Shown here: piece after piece, positions 14,560-24,111 of the stretch
Position numbering within the stretch: position 1 is the stretch's first letter
Layout of the letters: every line of letters begins with the position of its first letter
The notes under the pieces: generated by a model
What the model was told of the DNA's origin: nothing
Seen by the model: the letters and a program-made list of their open reading frames with translations, nothing else
The model's database searches: none
NCBI GenBank assembly: GCA_033558025.1
Contig: JAUCEF010000021.1
Coordinates: forward strand, 1-29,711
DNA length: 29,711 bases
Direction of reading: 5' to 3'
Source: Phytophthora sp. 'mugwort'
Lineage: Eukaryota > Oomycota > Peronosporomycetes > Peronosporales > Peronosporaceae
Program-made: the position numbers and the translations under genes

Positions 14560-14658
14560 ATGGTATTTAAAATCATTGGTATAATTTTTTTAATATTATT
14601 ACTATTTACTGATATTAAAAAATTAATTAATAAAATCAAACAATTTTTCAATAAATAA
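14560..14658 (+). CDS. 32-residue TatA-like membrane protein between cox2 and cox1
   Basis: A short ORF with an ATG 13 bases after the cox2 stop, encoding MVFKIIGIIFLILLLFTDIK then KLINKIKQFFNK. It has one hydrophobic helix (residues 5-16), then F-x-D-x-KKL and an amphipathic Lys-rich helix. This is the layout of TatA, the pore subunit of the twin-arginine translocase (hydrophobic helix, LFGxKKLP hinge, amphipathic helix), although the Gly and Pro of the hinge are missing. A short ORF in the same place between cox2 and cox1 is known in oomycete mtDNA, from memory. Mitochondrial Tat components occur in some protists. Conservation of the position suggests a real gene; the TatA role is an inference. 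Confidence 0.6.
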   Translation: MVFKIIGIIFLILLLFTDIKKLINKIKQFFNK

Positions 14659-14768
14659 AAATAATTTATTTTTTTGATAATAAAAAATTAAAAAAACCAA
14701 CGCTTTTTTTGATTTAAAAATAAAATATATAATTTTGCATTTAAAATAAAATTTAAAAATATAAATAA

Positions 14769-16247
<1,479 letters not shown>

Positions 16248-16257
16248 AAAAAATTTT

Positions 16258-16362
16258 TATAATTATTAATAATTAAATTAATCTTTATTAATAATTATAT
16301 TAAAAATTTTTAATTTAATTAATACCGTTTTACGGTGTTTTATAAAAATTTAAAATTTTTAT
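16258..16362 (+). terminator. Cluster of three inverted repeats after cox1
   Basis: Directly after the cox1 stop, TATAATTATTAATAA (16258-16272) pairs with 16285-16299. ACCGT-TTT-ACGGT (16324-16336) is a GC-containing stem unusual in this AT-rich DNA. ATAAAAATTT-A-AAATTTTTAT (16342-16362) is a third hairpin. They may form the 3' end of the cox1 transcript. The rest of the 242-base gap up to the next ORF shows nothing. Confidence 0.6.
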
Positions 16363-16489
16363 ATTATTTAAGAGAAAAAAATATTAGTAAAATTTAAATA
16401 AAAAAAAATATTAAATCTCAAAAATTAAATCAAATAAAAATTTAATTAATAACAAATTAATTATTAATAAAATAATTTAAATTATAATT

Positions 16490-16903
16490 ATGGATATCGA
16501 AAATATTTTAATAGACTTAAACAATGACAACAATAATATTGAAAAACACGAATCACAAGAACAAACATCAAATTATATAAAATATATAATATTTATAATA
16601 GGTGCCTTTTTTATTTTAGGTTTAACTATTTTTTTAATTTATTTCAATAGCGATTTTCCAATAGTTTCTGCATTACAGGATTTAAGGAATATCGTCGATG
16701 ATGAAACTTTCAATCAAATAAAACAAGTTGTTTTAAAAATGTTACGTGAACCTGAAAAAAGGGCGGCTGGATTAAATTTATTAGAATTATTAAAACTAAC
16801 TATTCATCCAAGACATTTATTAAAAGATAATCCACAAGAATTTGAAAAAATGATGACTCATTTAATTAAAATTTTAATTTCTATTTTTAAAGAAGATGGC
16901 TAA
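16490..16903 (+). CDS. Orphan one-helix membrane ORF, 137 codons
   Basis: Not recognised. The N-terminal 30 residues are Asn/Asp-rich and acidic (DIENILIDLNNDNNNIEKHE). One membrane helix follows (residues about 31-52: YIKYIIFIIGAFFILGLTIF), then YFNSDFPIVSALQDLRNIVD and a helical, mixed-charge domain (LKMLREPEKRAAGLNLLELL; HPRHLLKDNPQEFEKMMTHL). Base composition is less extreme than in the ribosomal protein genes. It lies between cox1 and the convergent noncoding region, and a 12-bp hairpin begins two bases after its stop. It resembles the ORF at 10439 only in layout (helix then SDFP-type acidic segment). It is a probable real but lineage-specific gene. Confidence 0.6.
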   Translation: MDIENILIDLNNDNNNIEKHESQEQTSNYIKYIIFIIGAFFILGLTIFLIYFNSDFPIVSALQDLRNIVDDETFNQIKQVVLKMLREPEKRAAGLNLLELLKLTIHPRHLLKDNPQEFEKMMTHLIKILISIFKEDG

Positions 16904-16905
16904 AA

Positions 16906-16933
16906 AAACCTATTTAATTTGTTAAATAGGTTT
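16906..16933 (+). terminator. 12-bp perfect hairpin after the orphan ORF
   Basis: AAACCTATTTAA and TTAAATAGGTTT pair perfectly around TTTG, two bases after the TAA of the upstream ORF. It is the last feature of the plus-strand block before transcription converges, fitting a 3'-end or terminator role. Confidence 0.7.
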
Positions 16934-17314
16934 CTAGATATACAATATATACATTATGTAAATTTTTACCAATTAAAAACTAATTATGTGATTTTAAATT
17001 ATAACTATGTTGATATTAATTTAATTTTAGTTATTGAGTATTTAATAAAAATTAATCTATTTAAATATTTATGTCATCAATAACTTATGTTAAACCATCT
17101 TGATTAAAAGTTATAGAATTAGCAATAATAATATTCTGTATTTATATTAAATTTGTAAGTGAACGCATTCTTCTTATATTTTTTAGAATATTTATTGAAA
17201 AAAATTGATTTTTTTAATTTATTATTTCTTAAAAAATTTAAATTTTATTATTTATATTATAAAAATAATTGAATTATTTTTTTTTTAAGAATGAAATTTT
17301 TAAATAAAACTAAT
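16934..17314 (+). other. Noncoding convergent region between the plus and minus gene blocks
   Basis: No gene is visible in these 381 bases. There is a 9-bp inverted pair (AGTTATTGA at 17029-17037 with TCAATAACT at 17077-17085). Near the right end TTCTTAAAAAA pairs with TTTTTTAAGAA, enclosing a smaller dyad (AATAATTGAATTATT). Genes on both sides point into this region. Confidence 0.6.
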
Positions 17315-17399
17315 TACAATCTCTTGGATTTGAACCAAGATTTTAAAGCTTAGAAGGCTAATACTCTACCAATTAAGTTAAGATTGTTTTAGTTTTATT
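17303..17399 (-). repeat. 11-bp inverted repeat flanking trnR(UCU)
   Basis: AATAAAACTAA at 17303-17313 and TTAGTTTTATT at 17389-17399 are exact reverse complements on the two sides of the tRNA, so the precursor could extend the acceptor stem by a long helix. The right arm ends just before the nad6 stop. Confidence 0.7.
17315..17387 (-). tRNA. trnR: tRNA-Arg (UCU)
   Basis: On the minus strand acceptor ACAATCT pairs with AGATTGT. The D arm carries TTAATTGGTAGAGT, the anticodon loop CTTCTAA gives UCU, and the T arm is CTTGG-TTCAAAT-CCAAG. The anticodon stem pairs well only in its three inner positions (AGC/GCT); the two outer positions are U-U mismatches. It reads AGA/AGG and lies next to nad6. 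Confidence 0.85.
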
Positions 17400-17404
17400 A
17401 AGAA

Positions 17405-18115
17405 TTAAACAGTTTTATCTGAATATACATTAAAAATAGCTTTTAATGCATCTCGTGAAAGTTGTTTATAAATATTTTGTTTTAAAAATTTTTTTTTTTC
17501 CTTTTTAGTTAAAGTAACCGCTCCTATTAAAGCTATTAATAATATAATACCTGCAACTAAAAAAAAAAAAGCATAATAACTATATAAAATTTGTCCAATT
17601 GTTTCAATATTTGTAATAGTATCTAATTGATAGATAAAATTTTTTAAAAAGGGTTTGACATCAACAAATATTTCAAAAGTACCTTTCATACTATCGTGAA
17701 AAAAAAATAAAGTATTTACTTTTTGAGTAAAAAAAGAATTATTTATTAAATGGTAATATGATGTAAAAACTTTACTAAACATAACAAACGTTTCTAAAAA
17801 AAAAATAAAACTAATTAAAAAAATAATTGGTAAATAACCAAAATTATTTTTTATTTTATTTTTATCAATTAAAACATTAACATCTAGCATCATAATAACA
17901 AATAAAAATAATACAGTAATAGCTCCTACATAAATAATAATTAACATTATTGATAAAAATTCAATTTCAGAAATTAATAATAATCCAGTTGAATTAGTAA
18001 AAACTAATATTAAAAAAAATGCAGAATATATTGTATTTGTAGAATATATTACAAATATAGCTGAAGTTAAAGCTATAGTTGAAAAAGTATAAAAGAAAAT
18101 TGTTTCGAAATCCAT
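17405..18115 (-). CDS. nad6: NADH dehydrogenase subunit 6
   Basis: Membrane subunit of complex I, 236 residues. It starts MDFETIFFYTFSTIALTSAI and shows the Nad6 core LISEIEFLSIMLIIIYVGAI then TVLFLFVIMMLDV, containing the conserved YVGAI(x)VLFLFVxMML. Four to five membrane helices precede a hydrophilic loop, and a final helix (FFFLVAGIILLIALIGAVTL) is followed by a basic tail. The ATG at 18113-18115 is the natural start. It is intact, first in the minus-strand block from the left, and lies 60 bases after the nad5 stop on that strand. Confidence 0.95.
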   Translation of the reverse strand: MDFETIFFYTFSTIALTSAIFVIYSTNTIYSAFFLILVFTNSTGLLLISEIEFLSIMLIIIYVGAITVLFLFVIMMLDVNVLIDKNKIKNNFGYLPIIFLISFIFFLETFVMFSKVFTSYYHLINNSFFTQKVNTLFFFHDSMKGTFEIFVDVKPFLKNFIYQLDTITNIETIGQILYSYYAFFFLVAGIILLIALIGAVTLTKKEKKKFLKQNIYKQLSRDALKAIFNVYSDKTV

Positions 18116-18162
18116 AATGTATTTAAATTATATAAATTTATAATTATATCTTAAAAGATACA

Positions 18163-18215
18163 TATTTTATTATTTTTATTTAATTAATAAAAAAATAAAT
18201 AAAAATAATAAAATA
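18163..18215 (-). terminator. 20-bp perfect stem at the 3' end of nad5
   Basis: 18163-18182 (TATTTTATTATTTTTATTTA) and 18196-18215 are exact reverse complements with a 13-base loop. The structure includes the last codons and stop of nad5 (minus strand). Both arms are pure A/T, so low complexity contributes, but a 20-bp perfect match is long. Confidence 0.6.
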
Positions 18216-20170
18216 GTAATAATATTAAAAAAATAAATAATAGAAAAAAAAATAATATTTATTAAACAAATAATGCTAATTAACATTAATAATGAATAGT
18301 GATAAATATAACCTGTTTGTAATAAAATTATTTTTTGACTTAAGAAAGAAAAAACGGTTATTAAACCAAAAGGACCACACATTTCAATTAAACCTTTATC
18401 AATCATTTTATATGTTACATTATAACCAACTTTTAATATATATTGATTAATAAATTCATAATAAATTTTATCAAAATACCATTTTCTATTTAAAAAATTA
18501 TAAAAATAAAGACCATATTTTGAAATTTTTAAGTTATATAAAAATCTAAATTTAAAAAAATATAAATAAAAGGCACAAAATAAGCCACAAAAACTTAAAA
18601 TAACAGGTAATAATTTAAAAAATGTTGGTAAAAATTCAGCATCAATCATTTGATTATTAAATGGATTTATATAAATTGAGTTATTCCAAAAATTTGAACC
18701 TAACCCAACAAACATATCTTTAGAAATATAACCTATAAAAATACTACCAAATGCTAAAACTCCTAAAGGAATACCCATTTCTAATGGAACATCATGTGCA
18801 TTTTTAATAACATTTTTATAGGCATTAGTTTCACTTAAAAAAGCAAAAAATAATAAACGTGTTGAATAGAATGCCGTAAAAAATGCACCAATAGTACCCA
18901 ACCAATAAGCAAAATGACCTGTTTCACTAAAACTTGAAAATGCAACTTCTAATATTAAATCTTTAGAATAAAAACCAGTTAAAAAAGGAAAACCCATTAA
19001 AGATAATGAACCTATTAAAAACATTATATAAGTAAAAGGTAAAATTCTTCTTAAACCACCCATTTTTCTTATATCTTGTTCATCACCCATAGCATGAATT
19101 ACAGCACCGGAACATAAAAATAATAATGCTTTAAAATATGCATGATTTGATAAATGAAAAATAGCTAAAGGATAATTTGATAATCCACAAGCAAAAAACA
19201 TATAACCTAATTGACTACAAGTAGAATAGGCAACTATTTTTTTAAAATCATTTTGTACTAGACCAATTGTACTTGAGAAAAAGGCTGTAGAAGCTCCAAT
19301 AATTGTAATAACTTTTAAAGAAAACATTGAATATTCAAACATTGGTGAACAACGTGCAATTAAATAAACACCAGCAGTTACCATAGTCGCTGCATGGATT
19401 AATGCCGAAACCGGCGTAGGTCCTTCCATAGCATCGGGTAACCATAAATGTAAAAAAATTTGAGCAGATTTACCCATAGCACCTATAAAAATTAAAATAC
19501 ACGCAACATCAATAATACTTAAAATATAATTAAAAAAAATAAATTTAAAATCTTTAACAATAGAAATTGCTGCAAATGTACTAAAATATTCAATAGTTCT
19601 AATATTATAAAAAACAGTTAATACACCTAATAATAAGATTAAATCACTAATTCGATTAACTAACATAGCTTTTATAGCTGCTTTATTCGCTTGTAAACGT
19701 GTAAACCAAAAATTAATTAATAAATATGAACAAAAACCAACACCTTCCCATCCAACAAACATTTGCATAAAATTATCACCTGTAACTAATATAATCATAA
19801 AAAAAGTAAATAGTGATAAATATGACATAAATCTAGATAAATGTGGATCATGATCCATATATTTAGAAGAATATAAATGAACTAAAGTTGAAATACTTGT
19901 TACAACAATTAACATTATCATAGTTAAACTATCAAATAAAAAACACCAATTACAATTAAATAAACCACTATTAATCCAATTTGAAATATAAATAATATAC
20001 TCATATTCATTTGTAATTGAATTATATATAATAATAAATGAAAAAAGACAACTTAAAAAAGTTGTTAATGTGGTTATAAATACAGAACCTTTACGGCCAA
20101 TATAAAAACCAAATAATCCAGAAGCTACTGAACCTAAAAAAGGTAAAAAAATTAAAGTTAATAATAACAT
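18176..20170 (-). CDS. nad5: NADH dehydrogenase subunit 5
   Basis: Proton-pumping antiporter-like subunit of complex I, 664 residues (family about 600-680), intact. Motifs: FVGWEGVGFCSYLLINFWFT (WExxGxxSyLLI), FIGAMGKSAQIFLHLWLPDA then MEGPTPVSALIHAATMVTAG, the most conserved Nad5 stretch, IVAYSTCSQLGYMFFACGLS, HAYFKALLFLCSGAVIHAMG, and LMGFPFLTGFYSKDLILE. About fifteen membrane helices and the C-terminal lateral helix region are evident. It is transcribed from the minus strand with atp1 204 bases upstream and nad6 downstream. Confidence 0.98.
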   Translation of the reverse strand: MLLLTLIFLPFLGSVASGLFGFYIGRKGSVFITTLTTFLSCLFSFIIIYNSITNEYEYIIYISNWINSGLFNCNWCFLFDSLTMIMLIVVTSISTLVHLYSSKYMDHDPHLSRFMSYLSLFTFFMIILVTGDNFMQMFVGWEGVGFCSYLLINFWFTRLQANKAAIKAMLVNRISDLILLLGVLTVFYNIRTIEYFSTFAAISIVKDFKFIFFNYILSIIDVACILIFIGAMGKSAQIFLHLWLPDAMEGPTPVSALIHAATMVTAGVYLIARCSPMFEYSMFSLKVITIIGASTAFFSSTIGLVQNDFKKIVAYSTCSQLGYMFFACGLSNYPLAIFHLSNHAYFKALLFLCSGAVIHAMGDEQDIRKMGGLRRILPFTYIMFLIGSLSLMGFPFLTGFYSKDLILEVAFSSFSETGHFAYWLGTIGAFFTAFYSTRLLFFAFLSETNAYKNVIKNAHDVPLEMGIPLGVLAFGSIFIGYISKDMFVGLGSNFWNNSIYINPFNNQMIDAEFLPTFFKLLPVILSFCGLFCAFYLYFFKFRFLYNLKISKYGLYFYNFLNRKWYFDKIYYEFINQYILKVGYNVTYKMIDKGLIEMCGPFGLITVFSFLSQKIILLQTGYIYHYSLLMLISIICLINIIFFSIIYFFNIITILLFLFIFLLIK

Positions 20171-20279
20171 AATAGAATAAAATAAATTTAAATTATTTAA
20201 AAATATAATAATAATTTTAAAATAATTCTTCTTAAAGAATAAATATTTTTTAAAAAATTAATATTAGAATAATATTTAA

Positions 20280-20305
20280 AATTATTTTCTATATAGAAAA
20301 TAATT
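20280..20305 (-). repeat. 26-bp perfect palindrome between atp1 and nad5
   Basis: Bases 20280-20305 equal their own reverse complement (AATTATTTTCTA-TA-TAGAAAATAATT). A smaller hairpin (ATTCTT at 20225-20230 with AAGAAT at 20235-20240) lies nearby. Both sit in the 204-base gap between atp1 and nad5 and may take part in separating the two transcripts. Confidence 0.8.
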
Positions 20306-20330
20306 AATTTTTATCTGTTATGTTTTATTT

Positions 20331-20383
20331 ACAAAATATTATAATTATTTTTTATTAATAAAAAAATAATTATATTATTTTGT
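20331..20383 (-). terminator. Long hairpin over the 3' end of atp1 (22 of 23 pairs)
   Basis: Bases 20331-20353 pair with 20361-20383 at 22 of 23 positions around a 7-base loop; the outer end is ACAAAAT/ATTTTGT. The structure covers the atp1 stop codon (20375-20377) and the bases just after it on the minus strand. It is followed within 30 bases by the 26-bp palindrome, so the atp1 message probably ends in strong secondary structure. Confidence 0.75.
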
Positions 20384-21904
20384 AATAAAATTATTAGTAA
20401 AATTTGTTGCTAAAATATTAAGTTTTTTTTCTAATTCTTTAGATATTTCTTTTTTATTTAAGATTTCTTCTAAAATATTAAAATGATTATTTTTTATAAA
20501 ATTTAACCAACTAATTTCAAAACTTGAAATTTTATCAACAGCAATTTTATCTAAGAAACCACGTACACCTAAATAAATAATTACAATTTGATTTTCAACA
20601 GATAACGGTATATTTAAACCTTGTTTTAACATTTCTGTTAATCTAATCCCTCTATTTAATTGTTGTTGAGTTGTAGCATCTAAATCAGAACCAAATTGAG
20701 CAAATGCTTGTACTTCTCTAAATTGTGCTAATTCTAATTTCATTGTACCAGCAATTTGTTTCATAGCTTTAATTTGTGCAGAAGAACCAACACGACTTAC
20801 AGATAATCCAACACTAATTGCAGGTCTTTGACCTTCATTAAATAATTCTGTTTCTAAAAAAATTTGTCCATCAGTAATTGAAATAACATTTGTTGGAATA
20901 TAAGCAGAAACATCTCCAGCTTGTGTTTCAATAATAGGTAATGCGGTTAATGAACCACCACCAATTTTTTTATTCATTTTAGCAGCTCTTTCTAATAAAC
21001 GAGAGTGTAAATAAAAAACATCTCCAGGATAAGCTTCTCTACCTGGAGGTCTTCTTAATAATAAAGACATTTGTCTATAAGCTACCGCTTGTTTTGATAA
21101 ATCATCATAGAAAATAACAGCATGTTTACCATTATCTCTAAAATATTCACCTAAAGCACAACCAGTATATGGAGCTAAATATTGTAAGGGTGCTGAATCT
21201 GAAGCAGTAGCCGCTACAATAACAGAAAAAAACATTGCATTTTTTTCTTCTAAAGTTTTTGTTAATTCAGCAATTGTTGATCTTTTTTGACCAACACCTA
21301 CATAAATACAATATAATTGATTATTTATATCTTTTTTTAAATGAGGTTCTCTTTGATTAATTATAGTATCAATAGCAATAGATGTTTTACCTGTTTGTCT
21401 ATCACCAATAATTAATTCCCTTTGACCACGACCAATAGGAATTAAACTATCTACAGCTTTTAAACCTGTTTGTACAGGTTGTTTAACACTTTCTCTAGGC
21501 ATAATACCTGGAGCTTTAACTTCAACTCTACTTTCTAATTTACTGTTAATTTGACCTTTACCATCAATGGGTTGTCCTAAAGCATCAACTACTCTACCTA
21601 ATACTTCAGGTCCTACAGGTACACTAACAATAGATCCAGTTCTTCGTACAAAATTACCTTCTTGAATTTCTCTATCATTACTAAAAACAACAACACCAAC
21701 AACATCAGGTTCTAAATTTAAAGCCATTCCTTTAATATTACCATTATTAAATTCAACCATTTCACCTGCTTGAATTTTAGTTAAACCATAACATCTTGCA
21801 ATACCATCACTCATTGAAAGAACAATACCTGTTTCTTGTAAACTTTTTTCATCTTTATATTTTTTAATATTTGATTCCAGTATATATGATAATTCAATAG
21901 CCAT
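20375..21904 (-). CDS. atp1: ATP synthase F1 subunit alpha
   Basis: Alpha subunit of the F1 catalytic head, 509 residues (family about 505-515). Present are the N-terminal ESNIKKY region, the Walker A GDRQTGKT at residues 167-174, the Walker B-type [40 protein letters not shown], the PROSITE alpha/beta signature [17 protein letters not shown], and [15 protein letters not shown]. The gene is intact and has the start MAIELSYI. Atp1 is encoded in mtDNA in plants, jakobids and several stramenopiles but not in animals or fungi, which helps exclude those groups. trnE lies upstream, and strong hairpins follow the stop. Confidence 0.99.
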   Translation of the reverse strand: MAIELSYILESNIKKYKDEKSLQETGIVLSMSDGIARCYGLTKIQAGEMVEFNNGNIKGMALNLEPDVVGVVVFSNDREIQEGNFVRRTGSIVSVPVGPEVLGRVVDALGQPIDGKGQINSKLESRVEVKAPGIMPRESVKQPVQTGLKAVDSLIPIGRGQRELIIGDRQTGKTSIAIDTIINQREPHLKKDINNQLYCIYVGVGQKRSTIAELTKTLEEKNAMFFSVIVAATASDSAPLQYLAPYTGCALGEYFRDNGKHAVIFYDDLSKQAVAYRQMSLLLRRPPGREAYPGDVFYLHSRLLERAAKMNKKIGGGSLTALPIIETQAGDVSAYIPTNVISITDGQIFLETELFNEGQRPAISVGLSVSRVGSSAQIKAMKQIAGTMKLELAQFREVQAFAQFGSDLDATTQQQLNRGIRLTEMLKQGLNIPLSVENQIVIIYLGVRGFLDKIAVDKISSFEISWLNFIKNNHFNILEEILNKKEISKELEKKLNILATNFTNNFITK

Positions 21905-21983
21905 AGAGGTTATTAAATTATCATATTATTTAATAATTATAAATTATTATAATTACCAAAATATATCAAATATATATTTTTTA

Positions 21984-22055
21984 TACCCTTTACGAGAATT
22001 GAACTCGTATTTTTACCGTGAAAAGGTAATGTCCTAACCATTAGACTAAAAGGGC
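21984..22055 (-). tRNA. trnE: tRNA-Glu (UUC)
   Basis: On the minus strand acceptor GCCCTTT pairs with AAAGGGT (first pair G-U). The D arm has TCTAATGGTTAGGA, the anticodon stem TTACC/GGTAA encloses TTTTCAC (UUC), and the T arm is ACGAG-TTCAATT-CTCGT. Its 5' end abuts the hairpin over the nad4 stop. Confidence 0.95.
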
Positions 22056-22089
22056 TTTTTATTAAACAAAAAATTTTGTTTAATAAAAA
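22056..22089 (-). terminator. 16-bp perfect hairpin over the nad4 stop
   Basis: TTTTTATTAAACAAAA (22056-22071) and its exact complement at 22074-22089 are separated by only two bases. The structure contains the nad4 stop and touches the 5' end of trnE, so it could guide nad4/trnE processing. Confidence 0.75.
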
Positions 22090-23555
22090 TAAGAAAAATC
22101 AATATGTATTAAAATTTTTGAAACACTTTCATGCATACAACTTTCAAAAATTTTAGGATATAAACCTAATAAAAAGATATTTATAATTAATATTAAATGA
22201 ATTAAAAATTCACGATAAGTTAAATCATAATAAATTTTTAAATAAATATTTTGAATATTACCATAACAAATTCGATTATAAAATAATAAAGAATATACCC
22301 CACCCAAAAACATACCAATTGTCGCAAAAACAGCTGTTGTAGTATTATCTTCAAAAACTCCAGTTAAAATAAGAATTTCACCCACAAAACTACTTGAACC
22401 TGGAATAGACATATTTGCTAATACATAAATAAATAATGCAATACAAAATAAAGGCATTGTATGTGCTAAACCACCATAATAATTAATAAATCTTGTATGA
22501 TATCGATCATATAAACATCCAATTGAAAAAAATAAACCACTCGATACTAAACCATGACTAATCATTTGAATAATACTACCTTCTAATCCTTGAATAGTTA
22601 AAGAAAAAATACCCAATATTATAAAATTCATATGAGCAACTGATGCATAAGCAATAATACGTTTCAAATCTGTTTGTCGTATAGCTGTTAATGACGCATA
22701 AATAACAGATATTAAACATAAAACTAAAATATACGGTGTAAAATATAATGCAGCTTTAGGAAATAAAGGAACTAAAAACCTAATCATACCGTATGATCCT
22801 AATTTTAATAAAATACCAGCTAATAGTACAGAACCTGCGGTAGGTGCTTCAACATGTGCTTCCGGTAACCAAACATGAAAAGGTAACATTGGAACTTTAA
22901 CAGCAAATGATAAAAAAAAAGCTAAGAAATAAAATTTTTCATATGAAAAATTAAAATTACTATAATATAATATTTGATAATCAGTTGTACCCACAGTTAA
23001 AAATAAATGAATAATGGCAATAAACATAAATAATGAACCTGCTAATGTATACATAAAAAACAAATATGAAGCTTTAATTTTACGTTCTCTTGAACCCCAA
23101 ATACCTATAATTAAAAACATAGGAATTAATACACTTTCAAAGAAAATATAAAAAATAAGTACATCTAATATACTAAATGAAATGATTAAACAAAATTCTA
23201 AAATAAAATATAAAATAAAATATTCTTTTATATTTTTATTAATCATTTCATAACTAATTAACATACAGATTGGAATCAAAAATGTTGTTAAAATTATAAA
23301 AAATAATGAAATACCATCAATACCTAAATAAAAATTAATATTAAATTGACTAATCCATTCTATTTTAAATAAATATTGAAAATTAGAAGTTGATTTATCA
23401 AATAAAATCCATAAAGGTAATGACATTAAAAAAATGAAAAAAGACATAAAAATACTAAAATTTTTTATAAATTTTTCATTTTTCGAAAAAGCTAATATAA
23501 TAACCGTAATTAATGGTAAAATAAGTAAAAAAATTAATATAAACTTATTAAACAT
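22080..23555 (-). CDS. nad4: NADH dehydrogenase subunit 4
   Basis: Proton-pumping membrane subunit of complex I, 491 residues. Motifs: YLGIDGISLFFIILTTFLIP, FYIFFESVLIPMFLIIGIWG (the conserved FyxfFExxLiPmfxiIGxwG), AFAVKVPMLPFHVWLPEAHV-type sequence, then EAPTAGSVLLAGILLKLGSY, IIAYASVAHMNFIILGIFSL, and ANMSIPGSSSFVGEILIL. The frame stays open upstream to 23627, but that part lies inside trnH; the ATG at 23553-23555 (MFNKFILIFLLILP) is the natural start. It is intact. The stop lies in a hairpin next to trnE. Confidence 0.97.
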   Translation of the reverse strand: MFNKFILIFLLILPLITVIILAFSKNEKFIKNFSIFMSFFIFLMSLPLWILFDKSTSNFQYLFKIEWISQFNINFYLGIDGISLFFIILTTFLIPICMLISYEMINKNIKEYFILYFILEFCLIISFSILDVLIFYIFFESVLIPMFLIIGIWGSRERKIKASYLFFMYTLAGSLFMFIAIIHLFLTVGTTDYQILYYSNFNFSYEKFYFLAFFLSFAVKVPMLPFHVWLPEAHVEAPTAGSVLLAGILLKLGSYGMIRFLVPLFPKAALYFTPYILVLCLISVIYASLTAIRQTDLKRIIAYASVAHMNFIILGIFSLTIQGLEGSIIQMISHGLVSSGLFFSIGCLYDRYHTRFINYYGGLAHTMPLFCIALFIYVLANMSIPGSSSFVGEILILTGVFEDNTTTAVFATIGMFLGGVYSLLFYNRICYGNIQNIYLKIYYDLTYREFLIHLILIINIFLLGLYPKIFESCMHESVSKILIHIDFSYFY

Positions 23556-23577
23556 AAAAAAATTTAATTTAAAAATG

Positions 23578-23650
23578 GGCGAAAAATGGGACTTGAACCC
23601 ATAACACTTAGACCCACAATCTAACACTCTACCTTTAAGTTATAATCGCC
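23578..23650 (-). tRNA. trnH: tRNA-His (GUG)
   Basis: On the minus strand an extra 5' G (the His-specific G-1) faces C73. The anticodon loop TTGTGGG gives GUG, and the T arm is ATGGG-TTCAAGT-CCCAT. In the acceptor stem GCGATTA faces TTTTCGC, with two adjacent U-U mismatches at the fifth and sixth pairs. These could be tolerated, edited or reflect base errors. Confidence 0.88.
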
Positions 23651-23689
23651 TTTTTAAATTTTTCTTAAATAATATATAAAATTTAAAAA
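23651..23689 (-). terminator. 12-bp hairpin at the 3' end of the rpl10-like gene
   Basis: TTTTTAAATTTT (23651-23662) pairs perfectly with AAAATTTAAAAA (23678-23689). It spans the stop and last codons of the ORF and abuts the 5' end of trnH. It is pure A/T, so the significance is moderate. Confidence 0.5.
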
Positions 23690-24073
23690 TGATTGAACAA
23701 TTAAATTATTTAAAGGTGGATAGTTTTTAGATAATATTTGTTTTACTTTTAAATTAGAATAAATATTATTTTGAATACTCAAATAAATTAATTCAAGTTT
23801 TTTAAAATTATATAAATCCCTTATTAAATTTAATTCATTATTTCCATAAATTATTAAAATAGAACCTTGTCCTTTTAATTTTAAAAAAATATCAATAATT
23901 AAATTTTGATTTAATATTAAAGATTTATAATCAAATTTTTTAATTTTTTTTTTTAAAGATATTATTTCATTAATATTTAAATCATTATAACGAAATATAT
24001 ATATATATTTATAAGTTTGTTTAATTTTTTGTAATTGATTTAATTTATACTTTTTAAATTTTTTTTTTTGCAT
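23654..24073 (-). CDS. rpl10: Probable ribosomal protein L10
   Basis: 139 residues, basic, with no membrane helix. The pattern fits L10, which anchors the L7/L12 stalk. The N-terminal part has KKYKLNQLQKIKQTYKYIYI followed by FRYNDLNINEIISLKKKIKK (L10: yxgls.xexxxLRxxLr). The middle is LKGQGSILIIYGNNELNLIR (L10: lxGptxlxfxxxxxxxaxk), then KLELIYLSIQNNIYSNLKVK and LSKNYPPLNNLIVQSFLNFI (L10: gglxxgxxlxxxxvxxlaxlPsxexl). rpl10 is known in several mitochondria (jakobids, land plants, probably stramenopiles). It lies between trnH and nad7 on the minus strand. Alternative: a lineage-specific ymf-type protein. Confidence 0.55.
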   Translation of the reverse strand: MQKKKFKKYKLNQLQKIKQTYKYIYIFRYNDLNINEIISLKKKIKKFDYKSLILNQNLIIDIFLKLKGQGSILIIYGNNELNLIRDLYNFKKLELIYLSIQNNIYSNLKVKQILSKNYPPLNNLIVQSFLNFIYYLRKI

Positions 24074-24111
24074 AATTTATTGAAAATAAAATTTTATTCT
24101 AATAATTAATA

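Noticed and set aside
23556..23627. N-terminal extension of nad4 upstream of 23555
   Set aside because: It reads through the trnH gene; MFNKF at 23555 is the normal Nad4 start.
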